DNA of 64,000 nucleotides, taken from Streptomyces gardneri (GTDB taxonomy: Bacteria; Actinomycetota; Actinomycetes; Streptomycetales; Streptomycetaceae). The notes below the pieces were generated by a model. The model searched no databases. It saw only the letters and a program-made list of their open reading frames with translations, and had not been told where the DNA came from. The translations under genes were made by a program, and so were the position numbers. Every line of letters begins with the position of its first letter. Position 1 is the stretch's first letter. Positions 1-9,200 of the stretch are shown in pieces. The stretch spans positions 1 through 64,000 of the forward strand of contig NZ_BJMN01000033.1 in the NCBI RefSeq assembly GCF_006539185.1, written 5' to 3'.

Positions 1-43
1 CACGCAGCACGTAGTATCTTCGAGTACGACGTGTGCACCACCC

Positions 44-118
44 GCGCGATTAGCTCAGCGGGAGAGCGCTTCCCTGACACGGAAGAGGTCACTGGTTCAA
101 TCCCAGTATCGCGCACCA
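44..118 (+). tRNA. tRNA-Val (anticodon GAC)
   Basis: A full cloverleaf is visible. The 7-bp acceptor stem pairs 44-50 with 108-114, the anticodon stem pairs 69-73 with 81-85, the anticodon loop is 74-80 with GAC at 76-78, and the T-loop TTCAATC follows. The CCA end is encoded at 116-118. GAC reads valine codons GUC and GUU. A strong hairpin begins 4 bases downstream. The first 43 bases of the window show no recognisable gene. Confidence 0.97.
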
Positions 119-121
119 TCT

Positions 122-162
122 GAAGAAGCCCCCGACCGCAGCTCGCGGTCGGGGGCTTCTTC
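122..162. terminator. Bidirectional terminator between tRNA-Val and the zinc-ribbon gene
   Basis: Perfect 18-bp inverted repeat (122-139 with 145-162) around a 5-base loop. It lies directly after the tRNA on the plus strand and directly after the stop of the minus-strand gene at 176, so it can end both transcripts. Confidence 0.9.
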
Positions 163-175
163 GTGCTCCGCACGC

Positions 176-454
176 TCAGGAGGAGAAGAGCATCCGGCCG
201 AAGCCGCGCTGGCGGTAGTGACCGCCGTGGTGACCGCCCTGGTGCGGGGCGCCCCAGGCGGGGGCGGCGGGGGCGGGCTGCGCCGGGTAGGCCTGCGGCG
301 GCGGCGCCTGCTGGGTCCACTGGGACTCCAGGCGGGTCAGGGCCTCCAGCTCGCCGAAGTCCAGGAATATGCCGCGGCAGCCGCTGCACTGCTCGATCTG
401 GACGCCGTTGCGGTTGTACGTGTGCATGGCCGCATGACACTTGGGACACTGCAT
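176..454 (-). CDS. Zinc-ribbon (zf-TFIIB type) small protein
   Basis: 92-residue protein. The N-terminus has CPKC followed about 15 residues later by CSGC, the four-cysteine zinc knuckle of the zf-TFIIB (YjdB-like) family; the spacer carries the family's typical acidic FLDFGELEAL stretch. The C-terminal half is rich in Gln, Pro, Ala, Gly and His and is probably disordered. The ATG at 454 was chosen because a purine-rich AGGGAG lies just upstream and the first zinc-binding pair follows at once; longer starts add Arg/Pro-rich sequence unlike the family. The role is unknown; nucleic-acid or protein binding is an inference from the fold. It lies 46 bases after the kinase-like gene on the same strand and is probably cotranscribed with it. 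Confidence 0.85.
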   Translation of the reverse strand: MQCPKCHAAMHTYNRNGVQIEQCSGCRGIFLDFGELEALTRLESQWTQQAPPPQAYPAQPAPAAPAWGAPHQGGHHGGHYRQRGFGRMLFSS

Positions 455-500
455 GCTCGGCTCAACTCCCTGACATTGCCGTTCGAATGGTGGCTTCACC

Positions 501-1520
501 TTACGTGGACGCCGAAGAAGCCGAATCGGTTCGATGTCCGGCAATCCGCCCACAGGTGTCGATCATCACGTCCTCGACCTCGTCGAGCGGCCGGCGCTCG
601 GCCGTGGACTTGGCGACGGCCAGGGCAGCCGTCTGGACCGTCAGGGCCCGGGCCGGGACGTCGAGTTGGACCCACGGATCGGCTCCGACGGCCGGCCCCT
701 CCGCCTCCTGGTACGCGCCGAGGAAACGGGACCACACCTCCGGCGGCAGGATGCCCGCGGCGAACCAGGCCGCGGGGCGGGCCAGATCCCACGCGGGATC
801 GCCGAGGCCGAGGTCGTCGACGTCGATGAGCCGCCAGGGCCCGTCGCCGACCGGCCGGGGCTCGCGCACCAGTTGGCCGAGGTGGAAGTCGCCGTGACAG
901 AGCAGCCGGGGGCCCGGCGCCCCGCCCCCGGGGATCGTGCGCCAGGCGCTCAGCACGGTGGCGGCCGCCGGGTGGTCCGGCGCCGCGCGGCGCATCCGGT
1001 CCACCGCGAGCGACACCTTGAGCGGGGCCCGCATCGCCGGGAGCCGGAGGGCGAGCTCCGGCGGGGGCGGCGTGCGGTGGAGCAGGGCGAGGAGCCGTGC
1101 CGCGTCCTCCCAGGGGGCGGCGTCGGGGTCGTCCGGGGCGACGGGCGATCCGTACGGCCAGACCGTGATGGGCCGGCCGTCGGGTTCGGCGCCGCCATGC
1201 GCCGGGGCGGGGATCGGGAGCGGGAGTGGCGGCAGGAGGACGCCGGCCGCGTCGGGGTGGGCGGCGAGGGCAAGGCGGGCGCGGTGCGCCTCGGGGTCGG
1301 TGTCGGGCGCGTGCGCCTTGGCGACGAGCGGCCCGTGGCGCACGACGGTCCCGTCGTCGCGGTCGGCGAGCACTCCGACGAGGCCGCTCGCGCAGTGGCA
1401 GGGGGCGCCGGGGCGGTGAGCGGCCGCGCGGGCGACGGCGGCGAGCCGGTCGAGCCCGTCGGCACGGGCGGGCCGACCGGGCGGCGTCGGGGCGGGCGAG
1501 GGCGGGGCGGCGGGGTCCAC
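501..1520 (-). CDS. Aminoglycoside phosphotransferase-family kinase-like protein
   Basis: About 339 residues from a GTG at 1520. The C-terminal half has the APH/ChoK fold signature: LLCHGDFHLGQLVRE (catalytic Brenner-type HGDFHLGQ) and then LIDVDDLGLGDPAWDLA (metal-binding LIDxDxxxxGDPxxDLA). The N-terminal lobe has a VVAKAHA-like segment that could hold the ATP-binding lysine. Many Streptomyces APH-fold proteins act on small metabolites, so antibiotic resistance should not be assumed. The start is uncertain: no good ribosome site precedes the GTG, and the frame stays open upstream to 1772 through a repetitive region that I treat as non-coding. Confidence 0.75.
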   Translation of the reverse strand: MDPAAPPSPAPTPPGRPARADGLDRLAAVARAAAHRPGAPCHCASGLVGVLADRDDGTVVRHGPLVAKAHAPDTDPEAHRARLALAAHPDAAGVLLPPLPLPIPAPAHGGAEPDGRPITVWPYGSPVAPDDPDAAPWEDAARLLALLHRTPPPPELALRLPAMRAPLKVSLAVDRMRRAAPDHPAAATVLSAWRTIPGGGAPGPRLLCHGDFHLGQLVREPRPVGDGPWRLIDVDDLGLGDPAWDLARPAAWFAAGILPPEVWSRFLGAYQEAEGPAVGADPWVQLDVPARALTVQTAALAVAKSTAERRPLDEVEDVMIDTCGRIAGHRTDSASSAST

Positions 1521-1842
1521 GCGGGGAGCGTACGCGCCGCTGTGGGCGCGACTGCAGCGGGGAGCGGCTCGGGAGAGTCGGTCCGGAGAGCTGGTCCGGG
1601 GAGCTGAGTCTGAGAAGCGGTCCGGGAAGCCGGTCCGGGGAGCGACCCGGCGAGCCGTTCCGGGGAACTGGTTCCGGGGAGCGGCTCTGAGAGCTGGTCG
1701 GGGGAACCGGTCCGGGAAGCGCGAAGGCCGGTCAGCTCCCCAGCTGACCGGCCTCACGCTGCCGTCCGCCACACCCCCGTCCCCACGGGGTTGATGGCCG
1801 GATGTCCCCGACCCGGGCCGCTCTCCCGGGTCCGGGCGCTTT
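1521..1842. repeat. Degenerate direct-repeat tract and intergenic region
   Basis: Between about 1555 and 1720 the sequence repeats variants of GGTCCGGGGAGC (for example GGTCCGGAGAGC, GGTCCGGGAAGC and GTTCCGGGGAAC) at irregular 14-20 base spacing, roughly ten times. Read on the minus strand it would encode degenerate PDRF/PRTG-like repeats in frame with the kinase-like gene, so it could be an N-terminal extension. I think it more likely to be an expanded intergenic repeat. The remainder holds the terminator at 1725-1754. Confidence 0.55.
1725..1754 (-). terminator. Terminator after the 55-residue membrane peptide gene
   Basis: Perfect 13-bp inverted repeat (1725-1737 with 1742-1754) with a CCCC loop, about 90 bases past the stop of the minus-strand gene at 1843. 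It separates that gene from the kinase-like gene downstream. Confidence 0.8.
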
Positions 1843-2010
1843 TCAGCGCCCCAACATCACGCCCACGGACGACGCCTGTGTGACCACCGCTTCCCAGCCG
1901 CCGAAGACGACCACGAGCAGGGCCGCGAGAGGGAGGACCATGGCCGTGGCCACCAAGGGGTGACGGCGGCCCGAAGGGCTGGTGGTCGACCGCGGTGCCG
2001 TGTAAGCCAT
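1843..2010 (-). CDS. Small single-pass membrane protein (55 aa)
   Basis: Starts at ATG 2010 behind a strong AGGAGAGG ribosome site. The first 20 residues are polar and basic. One hydrophobic helix follows at about residues 20-43 (core ATAMVLPLAALLVVVFGGW), then a short tail ending VGVMLGR. The gene has its own ribosome site and its own terminator (1725-1754) and is divergent from the membrane Ser/Thr kinase gene across 551 bases. I do not recognise the family. The gene is too short for many annotation pipelines. Topology and any link to the kinase are inference. Confidence 0.65.
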   Translation of the reverse strand: MAYTAPRSTTSPSGRRHPLVATAMVLPLAALLVVVFGGWEAVVTQASSVGVMLGR

Positions 2011-2561
2011 GGTTCCTCTCCTGTCGTGGTTGGCGCGGCGGGTACGTGACCTCGGGGGACGAGTGCTGCACCCGCCGCTGACAACAACACTAGGGATCGG
2101 GAGGCCCCCGGACGTCATGCCCGCGTACCGACTTGCGGGCCTCCCGGAGGATGACGACCCGCCCCACGGAGTACTCCCCTGGGTGGAGACGGGCGCCCGG
2201 AAGTGGGGGTCTTCCCGGAGGGGTCGACCCCGCCCCGGAGGCCCGAGCCGCGGGCGTCGGGGGGTATCGGGCAGGTCACCGGGCGTGACATCGCTCACTT
2301 CGCCGGAGGTCGTCCTGATCTCAGGGTCCCCCGAGCCCTCCCCAGGGCCCGGGAGTCGCCCTCCGAGCCGTCGCGGGGTTCTCGCAGCCCTCCGTCAAGT
2401 GATCGACGGCGAAAGGGGGTTGGGGAGGAGATCGAGTACGCCCCGCCTCCTTCCGTACCCTTCAGCACTGACAATCGATCCCGGTGCGAGGGCGCGGCCT
2501 ATGAGCACGTTCGGGCGCCACTACGTAAGCTGTGCCACGTCGAACGGACGAGGGGACGGAC
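2011..2561. other. Divergent intergenic region, small membrane gene / kinase
   Basis: 551 bases between divergent genes. No convincing coding frame is seen: the open frames here lack ribosome sites and recognisable protein. A short inverted repeat (CCGTC...GACGG) lies near 2392-2410. A CTGACA element near 2468 could be a -35, but no well-spaced -10 follows it. Promoters for both genes must lie here, but I cannot place them. Confidence 0.4.
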
Positions 2562-3746
2562 ATGGCGATGATGCGGCTCCGGCGCGAGGATCCGCGGATC
2601 GTCGGGTCGTTCCGGCTCCACCGCAGGCTGGGGGCCGGCGGGATGGGGGTCGTGTACCTCGGGTCCGACCGGCGCGGCCAGCGCGTGGCGCTCAAGGTGA
2701 TCCGGCCCGACCTGGCCGAGGACCAGGAGTTCCGGTCCCGCTTCGCCCGCGAGGTGTCCGCGGCCCGGCGGATCCGCGGCGGCTGCACGGCCCGGCTGGT
2801 CGCCGCCGACCTGGAGGCCGACCGCCCCTGGTTCGCCACCCAGTACGTGCCCGGCCCCTCCCTGCACGACCGGGTCGCCGAGGAGGGCGGACTGCGCGCC
2901 GCCGACGTGGCCTCCATCGGGGCCGCGCTCTCGGAGGGCCTGGTCGCGGTCCACGAGGCCGGGGTCGTCCACCGCGACCTGAAGCCCTCGAACATCCTGC
3001 TCTCCCCCAAGGGCCCCCGGATCATCGACTTCGGGATCGCCTGGGCCACCGGGGCCAGCACGCTCACCCACGTGGGTACGGCCGTGGGATCGCCCGGCTT
3101 CCTCGCCCCGGAGCAGGTGCGCGGCGCGGCCGTCACCCCGGCCACGGACGTGTTCTCGCTCGGCGCCACCCTCGCGTACGCCGCGATGGCCGACTCCCCC
3201 TTCGGGCACGGGAGTTCGGAGGTCATGCTCTACCGGGTCGTGCACGAGGAACCGCAGCTGCACGGCGTCCCGGACGCGCTGGCCCCGCTGATCCGGGCCT
3301 GTCTGGCGAAGGACCCGGAGGAACGTCCCAGCACGCTCCAGCTGTCGATGCGGCTCAAGGAGATCGCCGCCCGCGAGGCCCAGGGCCTGCCGGTCTCGCG
3401 TCCCCCCGTCCAGCGGGAGCGGACCGAGGAGCGGAACCCCGCCCGGCCGACCGAGCGGTACACGGAGCGGGACACCCGCGGCCACGGTCCCGAGCGGGAC
3501 GCGGAGCGCGAGCAGCGAGGTCAGGCGCGGGGCGCGAACCCGGCCTCGCGGCCCTCCGCGGGGCCGCGCACCGGCGGCTCGCGAGCCCCCCAGTCACGTC
3601 CCGGCACCCGGCCGGGCGCCCGCTCGACGTCCACGGGACGCCGTCCCGCCAACCCCCGCCTACTGCGCCAGCGGCTCTTCGTCTTCGTCGTCGTGACACT
3701 GGTCGTGGCCCTGGGCATCGCCGCCGCACAGGCCTTGCAGGGCTAG
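2562..3746 (+). CDS. Membrane-anchored Hanks-type Ser/Thr protein kinase
   Basis: 394 residues. The kinase domain spans about 14-275: glycine loop LGAGGMGVVY at 23-32, VALK lysine near 45, catalytic HRDLKPSN near 137, DFG near 156, APEQ of the activation segment near 180, and the conserved Asp of DVFSLGATLAY. A long Pro/Arg/Glu-rich linker (about 285-370) leads to a single C-terminal membrane helix (LFVFVVVTLVVALGIAAAQ, about 372-391) that ends almost at the C-terminus, so the kinase faces the cytoplasm and there is no PASTA or other extracellular sensor. The start was taken as the ATG at 2562 after GAGGGGACGG. Substrates are unknown. Confidence 0.93.
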   Translation: MAMMRLRREDPRIVGSFRLHRRLGAGGMGVVYLGSDRRGQRVALKVIRPDLAEDQEFRSRFAREVSAARRIRGGCTARLVAADLEADRPWFATQYVPGPSLHDRVAEEGGLRAADVASIGAALSEGLVAVHEAGVVHRDLKPSNILLSPKGPRIIDFGIAWATGASTLTHVGTAVGSPGFLAPEQVRGAAVTPATDVFSLGATLAYAAMADSPFGHGSSEVMLYRVVHEEPQLHGVPDALAPLIRACLAKDPEERPSTLQLSMRLKEIAAREAQGLPVSRPPVQRERTEERNPARPTERYTERDTRGHGPERDAEREQRGQARGANPASRPSAGPRTGGSRAPQSRPGTRPGARSTSTGRRPANPRLLRQRLFVFVVVTLVVALGIAAAQALQG

Positions 3747-3766
3747 ACAGCAGGCGGGAAAAGCAA

Positions 3767-3803
3767 CAAGCCGACCAGGGGTCGTGAGACCCCGGTCGGC
3801 TTG
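3767..3803. terminator. Bidirectional terminator between kinase and RNA methyltransferase
   Basis: A 37-base inverted repeat beginning CAAGCCGACC and ending GGTCGGCTTG, with a GGGG/CCCC inner stem interrupted at one base. It sits between two convergent genes (stops at 3746 and 3848). Confidence 0.85.
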
Positions 3804-3847
3804 CGGCTCATGGCCGGGAGGTCGTCGGACCTCTTCCGTTCCCGCCG

Positions 3848-4666
3848 TCAGGAATCCGGGCGGCCCGTCGCCACCGCGTAGAACGCGACCGCCGCCGCCG
3901 CGCCCACGTTGAGCGAGTCGACGCCGTGGGCCATCGGGATACGGACCCACTCGTCGGCCGCGCGCAGCGCCTGCGTGGTGAGGCCCTCGCCCTCCGCGCC
4001 GAGCATCAGCGCCACCCTCTCCAGCCGGTGCGGGGCCGCCTCGTCGATCGACGTCGCCTTCTCCGCCGGGGTCAGCGCGAGGAGCTTGAACCCCGCTTCC
4101 CGGACCACCTCCAGGCCGCGGGGCCAGGTGTCCAGGCGGGCGTACGGGACGGAGAAGACCGCGCCCATCGAGACCTTGACGGAGCGTCGGTAGAGCGGGT
4201 CCGCGCAGTCCGGGGAGAGCAGGACGGCGTCCATGCCCAGGGCGGCGGCGCTGCGGAAGATGGCGCCGATGTTGGTGTGGTCGTTGACCGACTCCATGAT
4301 CACCACTCGGCGGGCGCCGGCGAGCAGCTCCGTCGCGTCCGGGAGCGGCTTGCGCTGCATCGAGGCGAGGGCCCCGCGGTGCACGTGGTAGCCGGTGACC
4401 CGCTCGGCGAGGTCCGGCTGGACCGCGTACACCGGCGCCGGGACCTCGTCGATGACGTCGCGCATGACGTCCACCCACTTGGCGGAGAGCAGCATCGACC
4501 GCATCTCGTAACCGGCCTGCCGGGCCCGGCGGATGACCTTCTCGCCCTCCGCGATGAACAGGCCCTCGGCGGGCTCGCGTCTGCGCCGGAGCTCGACATC
4601 GGTCAGGCCGATGTAGTCGCGCAGGCGCGGGTCGTCGGGGTCGTCGATCGTGATGAGTTCGGCCAC
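3848..4666 (-). CDS. SPOUT (TrmH/SpoU) family tRNA/rRNA methyltransferase
   Basis: 272 residues from a GTG at 4666. An N-terminal L30e-like substrate-binding part (about 1-105, with LFIAEGEKVIRRA) precedes the knotted SPOUT domain. The three signature motifs are visible: NDHTNIGAIFRSAAALG, then LMLGAEGEGL, then IPMAHGVDSLNVGAAAAVAFY. Such enzymes transfer methyl from S-adenosylmethionine, usually to a ribose 2'-O. The target nucleotide cannot be read from sequence. No strong ribosome site precedes the GTG. The gene stands alone, convergent with the kinase. Confidence 0.9.
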   Translation of the reverse strand: MAELITIDDPDDPRLRDYIGLTDVELRRRREPAEGLFIAEGEKVIRRARQAGYEMRSMLLSAKWVDVMRDVIDEVPAPVYAVQPDLAERVTGYHVHRGALASMQRKPLPDATELLAGARRVVIMESVNDHTNIGAIFRSAAALGMDAVLLSPDCADPLYRRSVKVSMGAVFSVPYARLDTWPRGLEVVREAGFKLLALTPAEKATSIDEAAPHRLERVALMLGAEGEGLTTQALRAADEWVRIPMAHGVDSLNVGAAAAVAFYAVATGRPDS

Positions 4667-4741
4667 GGGGTGATACTGCCTTGTCCGGGGTGTGGTGCCA
4701 ATGGGGTGCGACGGCTGGTGACAGGTTTCAGTTACCTGTGG

Positions 4742-5983
4742 TTACTTCACCAGCTTGCCGGGGCCCTCGGTGACGACGTCACCGATGACGATGACGGCCG
4801 GCGGGCGGACCTCCTCGGCCTTGACCGTCTCCGCGACCGTGGCGAGCGTGGCGTCCACCCGGCGCTGGGTCGCCGTGGTGCCCTCCTGGACGAGCGCCAG
4901 CGGCGTCTCCGGGGCCTTGCCGTGGGCGATGAGCGCCTCGGCGATCTTCCCGATCTTGTCGACGCCCATGAGGATCACCAGCGTGCCGGTGAGCTTGGCG
5001 AGCGAGGCCCAGTCGACCAGGGAGCGCGGGTCGTCCGGGGCGACGTGCCCGCTGACCACGGTGAACTCGTGGGCCACGCCCCGGTGGGTGACCGGGATGC
5101 CGGCCGCGCCCGGGACCGAGATCGAGCTGGAGATGCCGGGGACGACCGTGCAGGCGATGCCCTCGACGGCGAGCGCCTGGGCCTCCTCCATGCCGCGGCC
5201 GAAGACGAAGGGGTCGCCGCCCTTGAGCCGGACGACGGACCGGCCCGCCTTCGCGTGCTCGATCAGCGCGTTGTTGATGGCCTCCTGGGCCATGAAACGG
5301 CCGTACGGGATCTTGGCCGCGTCGATCACCTCGACGTGCGGGGGCAGTTCGTCGAGGAGGTCGCGGGGGCCGAGCCGGTCGGCGATGACCACGTCGGCCT
5401 CGGCGAGGAGCCTGCGTCCGCGGACGGTGATCAGGTCCGGGTCGCCGGGGCCGCCGCCGACCAGGGCGACGAAGGGGGTACGGGAGCGGTGCGCGGGCGC
5501 GGCGAGGGAACCGTCCCGGAGGCCCTCGACGATCGCGTCGCGCACGGCGGCGGAGCGGCGGGGGTCGTGGCCGGTGAGCACCGCGACGGTGACGCCCGCG
5601 TCGCGACCGGTGGCCGGGGTCCAGGCGGTGGCCGCCTCGGCGTCGTCGGCGCGCACGCACCAGGTGCGGGTCCGCTCGGCCTCGGCGGAGGCCGCGGCGT
5701 TGGCGGTCGCGTCGGTGGTGGCCACGAGCGCGTACCAGGTGTCGGCGAGGTCACCGTCCTCGTACCGCCGCTTGGTCCAGCGGATCTCGCCCGCCTCGGC
5801 CATCGCCTCCACGGAGGGGGTCGCGGACGGGGAGATCAGCGTGATGTCGGCGCCCGCGGCGATCAGTGCGGGCAGCCGGCGCTGGGCGACCTGGCCGCCG
5901 CCGAGGACGACGACGCGGCGGCCCGCGAGACGGAGACCGACGGGGTAGGCGGGGTGCGCCGCGTGCTCGGTGTGCTCGGCCAT
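4742..5983 (-). CDS. cobA: Uroporphyrinogen-III C-methyltransferase / precorrin-2 dehydrogenase fusion
   Basis: 413 residues. The N-terminal third (about 14-150) is the CysG_N NAD-binding domain, with RRVVVLGGGQVAQRR as the dinucleotide loop. From about 165 the SUMT domain starts with FVALVGGGPGDPDLITVRG and continues with VVRLKGGDPFVFGRG and VVPGISSSISVP, all family hallmarks. It is shorter than Escherichia coli CysG, mainly between the domains, and no ferrochelatase residues were checked. It converts uroporphyrinogen III to precorrin-2 and probably sirohydrochlorin, feeding both siroheme and cobalamin. The ATG at 5983 follows GAGGAG. It lies downstream of bluB-cobT and cobL on the same strand, separated from bluB-cobT by a terminator, so it probably has its own promoter. 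Confidence 0.93.
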   Translation of the reverse strand: MAEHTEHAAHPAYPVGLRLAGRRVVVLGGGQVAQRRLPALIAAGADITLISPSATPSVEAMAEAGEIRWTKRRYEDGDLADTWYALVATTDATANAAASAEAERTRTWCVRADDAEAATAWTPATGRDAGVTVAVLTGHDPRRSAAVRDAIVEGLRDGSLAAPAHRSRTPFVALVGGGPGDPDLITVRGRRLLAEADVVIADRLGPRDLLDELPPHVEVIDAAKIPYGRFMAQEAINNALIEHAKAGRSVVRLKGGDPFVFGRGMEEAQALAVEGIACTVVPGISSSISVPGAAGIPVTHRGVAHEFTVVSGHVAPDDPRSLVDWASLAKLTGTLVILMGVDKIGKIAEALIAHGKAPETPLALVQEGTTATQRRVDATLATVAETVKAEEVRPPAVIVIGDVVTEGPGKLVK

Positions 5984-6177
5984 GGGTGAGCGGCTCCTCG
6001 GAGGGGCTGTGCGGGTGCGGGCCGCTGCTGCGGTGAAGCGGCTGGTGAGGGTGGGCGGGAACGCCTGGTGCCCACGATATCGGGGGTGCGTGGCCGTCAC
6101 GCTGTGACGGATCTCCCGGTCGGTGCGTCCGTGCCGCGTCCGTGCGTGGGGGACGCCCCCGGGAGGGGCGCTCCCGG

Positions 6178-6213
6178 CGCGTCTCCCACGCCCTTGCCGG
6201 GGTGGGAGACGCG
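6178..6213 (-). terminator. Terminator after bluB-cobT
   Basis: Perfect 12-bp stem (6178-6189 with 6202-6213) around a 12-base loop, 10 bases beyond the bluB-cobT stop codon at 6223 in the direction of transcription. Confidence 0.8.
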
Positions 6214-6222
6214 TCGGTGGTG

Positions 6223-9200
6223 CTACTTCTCGGTGACTCCGGCCGAGTCGAACGTGGCCACCTCGTGCATCGCGCGGGCCGCGCTCTGCACCAGGGGCAG
6301 GGCGAGCAGGGCTCCCGTGCCCTCGCCGAGACGCAGGTCGAGGTCGACCAGGGGGCGCAGGCCCAGCTTGTTCAGGGCCGCCACGTGGCCCGGCTCGGCG
6401 CTGCGGTGGCCGGCGATGCAGGCCGCGAGCGACTCCGGGGCGATCGCACGGGCCACCAGGGCCGCCGCGCCGGTGGAGACGCCGTCGAGGATCACCGGGG
6501 TGCGCAGCGAGGCCGCGCCCAGGATCAGGCCGACGAGGGCCGCGTGCTCCAGGCCGCCGATCGCCGAGAGGACGCCGATCGGGTCCGCCGGGTCCGGCTT
6601 GTGCAGGTCGAGGGCGCGGCGGACCACGTCCACCTTGCGGGCGTGCGTCTCGTCGTTGATGCCCGTGCCACGGCCGGTGACCTCGGCGGCGTCCACCCCG
6701 GTGTACACGGAGATGAGCGCGGCGGACGCGGTGGTGTTCGCGATGCCCATCTCGCCGGTGAGGATCGCCTTGTTGCCCGCCGCCACGAGGTCGCGGGCCG
6801 TTTCGATGCCCACCTCGATCGCCGCCAGGACCTCGTCGCGGGTCATCGCGAGACCCGTGGTGAAGTCGCCGGTGCCCGGGCGGACCTTGCGGGGAAGGAG
6901 ACCAGGGGTGGCCGGGAGCTCGGAGGCGACGCCCACGTCGATGACGCAGACCTCGGCGCCGACCTGGTTCGCGAAGGCGTTGCAGACCGCTCCCCCGCCG
7001 AGGAAGTTGGCCACCATCTGGCCGGTGACCTCCTGCGGCCAGGGCGTGACGCCCTGGGCGTGGACCCCGTGGTCGCCGGCGAAGATCGCCACGGCCGCGG
7101 GCTCCGGGATCGGCGGAGGGCAGACCCGGGCGAGGCCGGAGAGCTGCGCGGCGATGATCTCCAGCATGCCCAGGGCGCCCGCGGGCTTGGTCATGCGCTT
7201 CTGGCGCTCCCAGGCCTCGCCGAGCGCCTTGGCGTCCAGCGGGCGGATGTTGGCGACGGTCTCCTGGAGCAGGTCGTGCGGCTCCTCGCCGGGCAGGGCG
7301 CGGCGGCCGTACGTCTCCTCGTGGACGACCCAGGCCAGCGGGCGGCGCTTGGACCAGCCCGCCTGAGCCAGCTCGGGCTCGTCGGGGAACTCGTCGACGT
7401 AACCGACGCAGAGGTACGCGACCACTTCGAGGTGCTCGGGCAGGCCGAGGGTGCGGACCATCTCGCGCTCGTCGAAGAAGCTGACCCAGCCGACGCCGAG
7501 GCCCTCGGCGCGGGCGGCGAGCCAGAGGTTCTCGACGGCGAGCGCGGAGGAGTACGGGGCCATCTGCGGCTGCGTGTAGCGGCCGAGGGTGTGGCGGCCG
7601 CCCCGGGTGGGGTCGGCGGTCACGACGATGTTGACCGGGGTGTCGAGGATGGCCTCGATCTTCAGTTCCTTGAACTGCTTGGCCCGGGCCTTCGGCAGCG
7701 ACTTGGCGTACGCCTCGCGCTGCCGCTGGGCCAGCTCGTGCATCGTCTGCCGGGTCTCGGCGGAGCGGATGACGACGAAGTCCCAGGGCTGCGAGTGGCC
7801 GACGCTGGGGGCCGTGTGGGCGGCCTCCAGGACGCGGAGCAGCACCTCGTGCGGGATCGGGTCGGAGCGGAAGCCGTTGCGGATGTCGCGGCGCTCGCGC
7901 ATCACGCGCAGGACGGCCTCGCGCTCGGCGTCGTCGTAGCCGGGCGCCGGGGCGGTGGGGGCGACCACCGGGTCCTCGTCGGTGACGACGAGTTCCTCGG
8001 CGAGGATCGGCTCCTCGCCGGCGGTCGGCTCCTCGGCGGCCGGGTGCTCGTCCGTGCCGGTGAGCTCTTCGGTGGCGACGAGTTCGTCGGCCACCGGCTC
8101 CTCCTCGGTGACGGCGAGCTCGTCGGTGGCGGGGAGTTCGGCCGTGACCGGGAGCTCGGCCGGGACGACGACGGCTTCGTCGGTGGCCGGAAGTCCGTCG
8201 GTCGTCGGGAGTTCGGCCGTGGCCGGGAGCGGCTCGGCCGGGACGACGGCTTCGTCGGTGGCGGGGAGTTCGTCGGCCTCGACCAGTTCCGCGGCGTCCA
8301 CGAAGCCCTCGGGGTCCGTCTCCGCCTCGGTCACGGCCTCGGGCTGTGCCGCCACCGTGTCGGTGGGCTCGGCGACGACGGGCTGCTCCGGCTCTTCGGG
8401 CGTCACGGGTTCGACCGCTGCCGCCACCTCCGCCTGGACCTCTGCCTCGGGCTCGGCCTGCGCCTCTGCTGCGGGGGCCTGCTCGGGCAGGGGCTCGGGG
8501 GCGGCCTCCGCCACGACGGGGGTCTCCACCGGGGCCTGCTCCACCGGAGCCTCGGCCACGACGACGGCCTCGACGGCCGGCTCGGCCGGGATCTCCACGA
8601 CGGGCTCCGGCAGGACCTCTGCCTCGGGCGCGGGCGCGGGGGCCTCGGCGGCGGGCTCGGCCTCGCGCGGCGCGGGCACGGTGGCCTGGGCCTCGGCCGG
8701 CTCCGGCTGCGGCTCGGGGGCCACGACGGGCTCCTCCTCCGCCGCCGGCGCCTCGGGAGCCACGGCCACGGGAGCCACGGGGGCCGCCGCGGCCTCGACG
8801 GGCTCCTCGGCCGGCGTCGGGGCCAGGTGCGGGGCCGTCGGGACGGAACCCTCGACCTGGACGAACTGTCCGGTCGGCGGGACGACCGTTTCTGCGGGGA
8901 GGACCGGCTCGGGCGCCACGGCCTCCTGCGGCTGCGCGGCCCACGGCTCGGCGCCCTGCGGCGCGAGCTGCTGGTCCTGGGGGATGTCGAAGTACTCCGG
9001 GCCCGTCGTCGGCGGTCCCGGGTTCCTCACGGGCATCGGCGCGGGTCCGGTGGCCACGACCGGCGCGGGCTGCGGAGCCTGGGCGGGCGCGGCGGCCGGG
9101 CCGCGGTCGGCGAGCGACAGCACGACGCCACCGGTGACCTCGGGCACGGGCGGGCCCATGTGCAGCGGGCGCCGGGCGGGCGGCGGGGTCGGGGCGCCGA

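Noticed and set aside
1..43. End of a second tRNA before tRNA-Val
   Set aside because: The segment contains a GTGTGCACCA-like end but no T-loop TTC or pairing arms, so it cannot be supported as a tRNA.
501..1520. Antibiotic resistance gene (aminoglycoside phosphotransferase)
   Set aside because: Only the general APH-fold motifs are present. Many Streptomyces proteins with this fold act on other substrates, so a resistance call is not supported.
4742..8944. 1400-residue open frame on the minus strand running through bluB-cobT into cobA
   Set aside because: Only its C-terminal 413 residues are protein-like (cobA). The rest is Arg/Gly/Pro-rich translation of the wrong frame of bluB-cobT, a common effect of high GC.
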